NCBI GenBank assembly: GCA_016785225.1
Contig: JAFBJZ010000357.1
Coordinates: 2,485,501-2,549,500, forward strand
DNA: 64,000 bases
Reading direction: 5' to 3'
From: Psettodes erumei
Lineage: Eukaryota > Chordata > Actinopteri > Pleuronectiformes > Psettodidae
Both the position numbers and the translations under genes were made by a program. Below, piece after piece: positions 62,159-64,000 of the stretch. The notes beneath the pieces are model-generated. The model had not been told where the DNA came from and did no database searches. It saw only the letters and a program-made list of their open reading frames with translations. Every line of letters begins with the position of its first letter. The first letter of the stretch is position 1.

Positions 62159-63519
62159 GGGGCTTTATTTGAGTGAACTGATAAAAGATCAAAATTAGTT
62201 ATGCTGGGTTATTTTGTTTTGTAGAAATTCTACAATTTGTCTGAGTGACTATAAAGACTCTGACTCATCTAGGTCACAGGATAAACCTTTGAGTCTCTGA
62301 TGAGTCTTATTTTAATGGCCTCACTCCAGCTGTTTTGGATTACATTCTGAATTACATTTAAATATTATTAGCAAGTTCCCTTTAACAACTGTTGGGTATA
62401 ATTTACTAATTTAAGAGAATGACTTCAAAAGAAATTCAGGGGCTTTCCTGCCAGATTCAAACAAAGAATCTCAGTCAGACAAGACAGGTGGAGTTGAAAC
62501 GCACTCTCCTGGGTTGTCAGTCTGGCACAAAGTGGATAAAGACCAGGCAGGATCAGAGGAAGCATGATGGAATCAGTAGTCAAGCAGAATTTCAGCCACA
62601 GATAACCAGTGACCAGCAAAAAGATAGACAGTAAGAGGAGTTGTTTTTCCTCCCTCACATTTGGAGAGCCCCTGGAATGAAAAGCACAGTCATGTGACTT
62701 GATGTGACATATTTGGCGCTGAAATGCATTTGTTACATGAGTTCAGTTGGAAGAGCACTACACACAGAGACTGGAAAGAGGTTTTTAATGCAAGAGATGT
62801 GAGACAGAGATGAAGTGGGCATTGCTAACTGTGACAGTTTATGAATCTGTCAAGGTTAATCTTCTTCAAAGACAACCTACATGTTGTACAGAATCTGTAC
62901 TGACTGTCACAAGGTGTTGCCAGTGCTACAGTACAGTTACCTCTCTCACTCCTCTCCTGACATAACTGTATTGATATTTCACACTGTAACTCATGAGGTA
63001 GTAAAATATAATGAATAATGCACAAATTCTGAATTGAGAGATTTCTGCTGTGAAAATGATCTGCTTAGCTATATGGCTTTAAACATGGGTAATACTCATG
63101 ATTATCCATCCTACATTGTATGTGGGCTTTAAAAGCTGTAACATGATGGTAAGGATAACAGGACAATGCCCCACATTTCTTTTTTCTTTTTTTTTAAAAC
63201 CAATTGTCATTGTAGAACAGTGTGGAATTTGAGTCTAACTTCTAACTCAGAGCCTTCCAAAAACATTTTCTGCACATACAGTAAAGACTGCAATTATTTC
63301 ATATAAGAGAAGCTGAAGAAGTTGAAACATTTGTGGCAAAGCAATGCACAGACATTGCTCACTCCTGTTTTTTTCTGCCCACCTCACTTCTATGTCTTCA
63401 GCAAACACCTGACAAAATCATTGTCTTACTGGAATCAGAGAGATGCTTCATGCTAAATAAGTTAAGGCAGCTATAGCGAGGGAAGAGAGGCTAAATAGAG
63501 GTAAGCTGATTTTATAATT
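58640..63519. other. DNA without a supported gene; pyrimidine-rich and microsatellite-rich
   Basis: The stretch 59.2-61.4 kb is strongly pyrimidine-rich on the plus strand, giving long Ser/Pro/Leu-rich frames (for example 183 codons at 59538-60089 and 189 codons at 60870-61439) that show no domain and are rejected as genes. Simple repeats include (TA)n at about 60843-60862, (CT)n at about 61475-61494 and (GT)n at about 62127-62155. A TATAAAA on the plus strand at about 59194 has no associated exon that I can recognise. Confidence 0.45.
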
Positions 63520-63568
63520 ATATAATATATTATATTATATTATACACACACACACACACATATATATA

Positions 63569-63656
<88 letters not shown>
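63520..63656. repeat. Compound (CA)n/(TA)n/(TG)n microsatellite
   Basis: A CA run (about 63545-63560) passes into a short TA run, then a TG run (about 63569-63578), then about 36 TA units (63579-63651). The CA and TG parts are inverted complements around the central TA run, so the array is self-complementary and could form a hairpin or cruciform. Confidence 0.9.
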
Positions 63657-63657
<1 letters not shown>

Positions 63658-64000
63658 CAAGGTATACATGTTTCATATCTTTAGCAGCTGTTTTGTAAAC
63701 TTGTAGAAAGTGGTTTTTGCCACTGATTTAGAGCGATGTAATACTGACTAAAATTAAGCTCAAGTAAAAGTAAAGTATAAGTTAAATATGTATATTAGGA
63801 GAAAACAAACTTCCTGAATTCTAAGTAAGCAGAGAAGTTCTAAGCTAAAGAGTGGGTTTAAATATCTCAGGAATTCACAGATGTCATGTCACTGATGTTG
63901 TTGCCCAGACTTCATGATGTAGGCCATGTCTGTACGCATAAATATTCCCACATCAGAGGGGGATAAAAAAGAAAACCCTCATGAACAGCTGTATGCAGGG
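63657..64000. other. Window end, nothing recognised
   Basis: AT-rich sequence after the TA array. I see no exon, RNA gene or repeat that I can name. Confidence 0.5.

Overview
The window is vertebrate nuclear DNA, almost certainly from a teleost (probably percomorph) fish. Genes have compact spliced exons, intergenic DNA is rich in CA/GT and GATA microsatellites, and there are relics of fish-type Tc1 DNA transposons. No prokaryotic or viral gene was seen. Only about 4.5 kb is recognisably coding; most long open frames are low-complexity or antisense shadows.

Left part (1-30,200): two CCCH zinc-finger genes of the ZFP36/tristetraprolin family lie in the same orientation about 20 kb apart (3,594-5,421 and 25,947-28,329). 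Each has a TATA promoter, a short first coding exon, one intron and a large second exon with both C-x8-C-x5-C-x3-H fingers. The 3'UTRs carry AU-rich elements of the type these proteins bind, which suggests auto- or cross-regulation. As given, the first gene has a one-base frameshift that cuts off its conserved C-terminal CNOT1-binding tail.

Middle (36,490-40,084): a head-to-head pair, a six-exon TRAPPC6-type gene on the minus strand and a four-exon bloc1s3 on the plus strand, share an ~880 bp intergenic region with a TCACGTGA E-box/CLEAR-like site. The human counterparts TRAPPC6A and BLOC1S3 are also neighbours, on 19q13.

Right part (42,300-52,600): the most unusual content is three separate minus-strand segments at about 42.4, 51.5 and 52.4 kb. 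Each encodes a very short protein ending in a single membrane helix that strongly resembles the C-terminus of the TUNAR microprotein (also called BNLN). They share the pattern G-[IV]-[IV]-G-x-[IV]-L-N-L-L and end in V-Y-[FI]-Y-T plus 1-3 residues. One (unit A) has a convincing two-exon, phase-compatible model of 63 residues with its own TATA box. The others are encoded by 40 and 52 codons, or are terminal exons of longer spliced genes. Linkage to a TRAPPC6 gene and ZFP36-family genes fits a human chr14/chr19 paralogon, so this looks like an expanded, probably unannotated TUNAR-like cluster.

Mobile DNA: Tc1-like relics lie at about 21.2, 33.5-34.2 and 41.2-42.3 kb. The last ends only about 10 bp beyond the stop codon of unit A and may supply its polyadenylation signal. 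The remaining DNA (6.5-25.8, 30.2-36.4, 43.7-50.3 and 52.6-64 kb) is intergenic or intronic, with microsatellites and no gene I can support.
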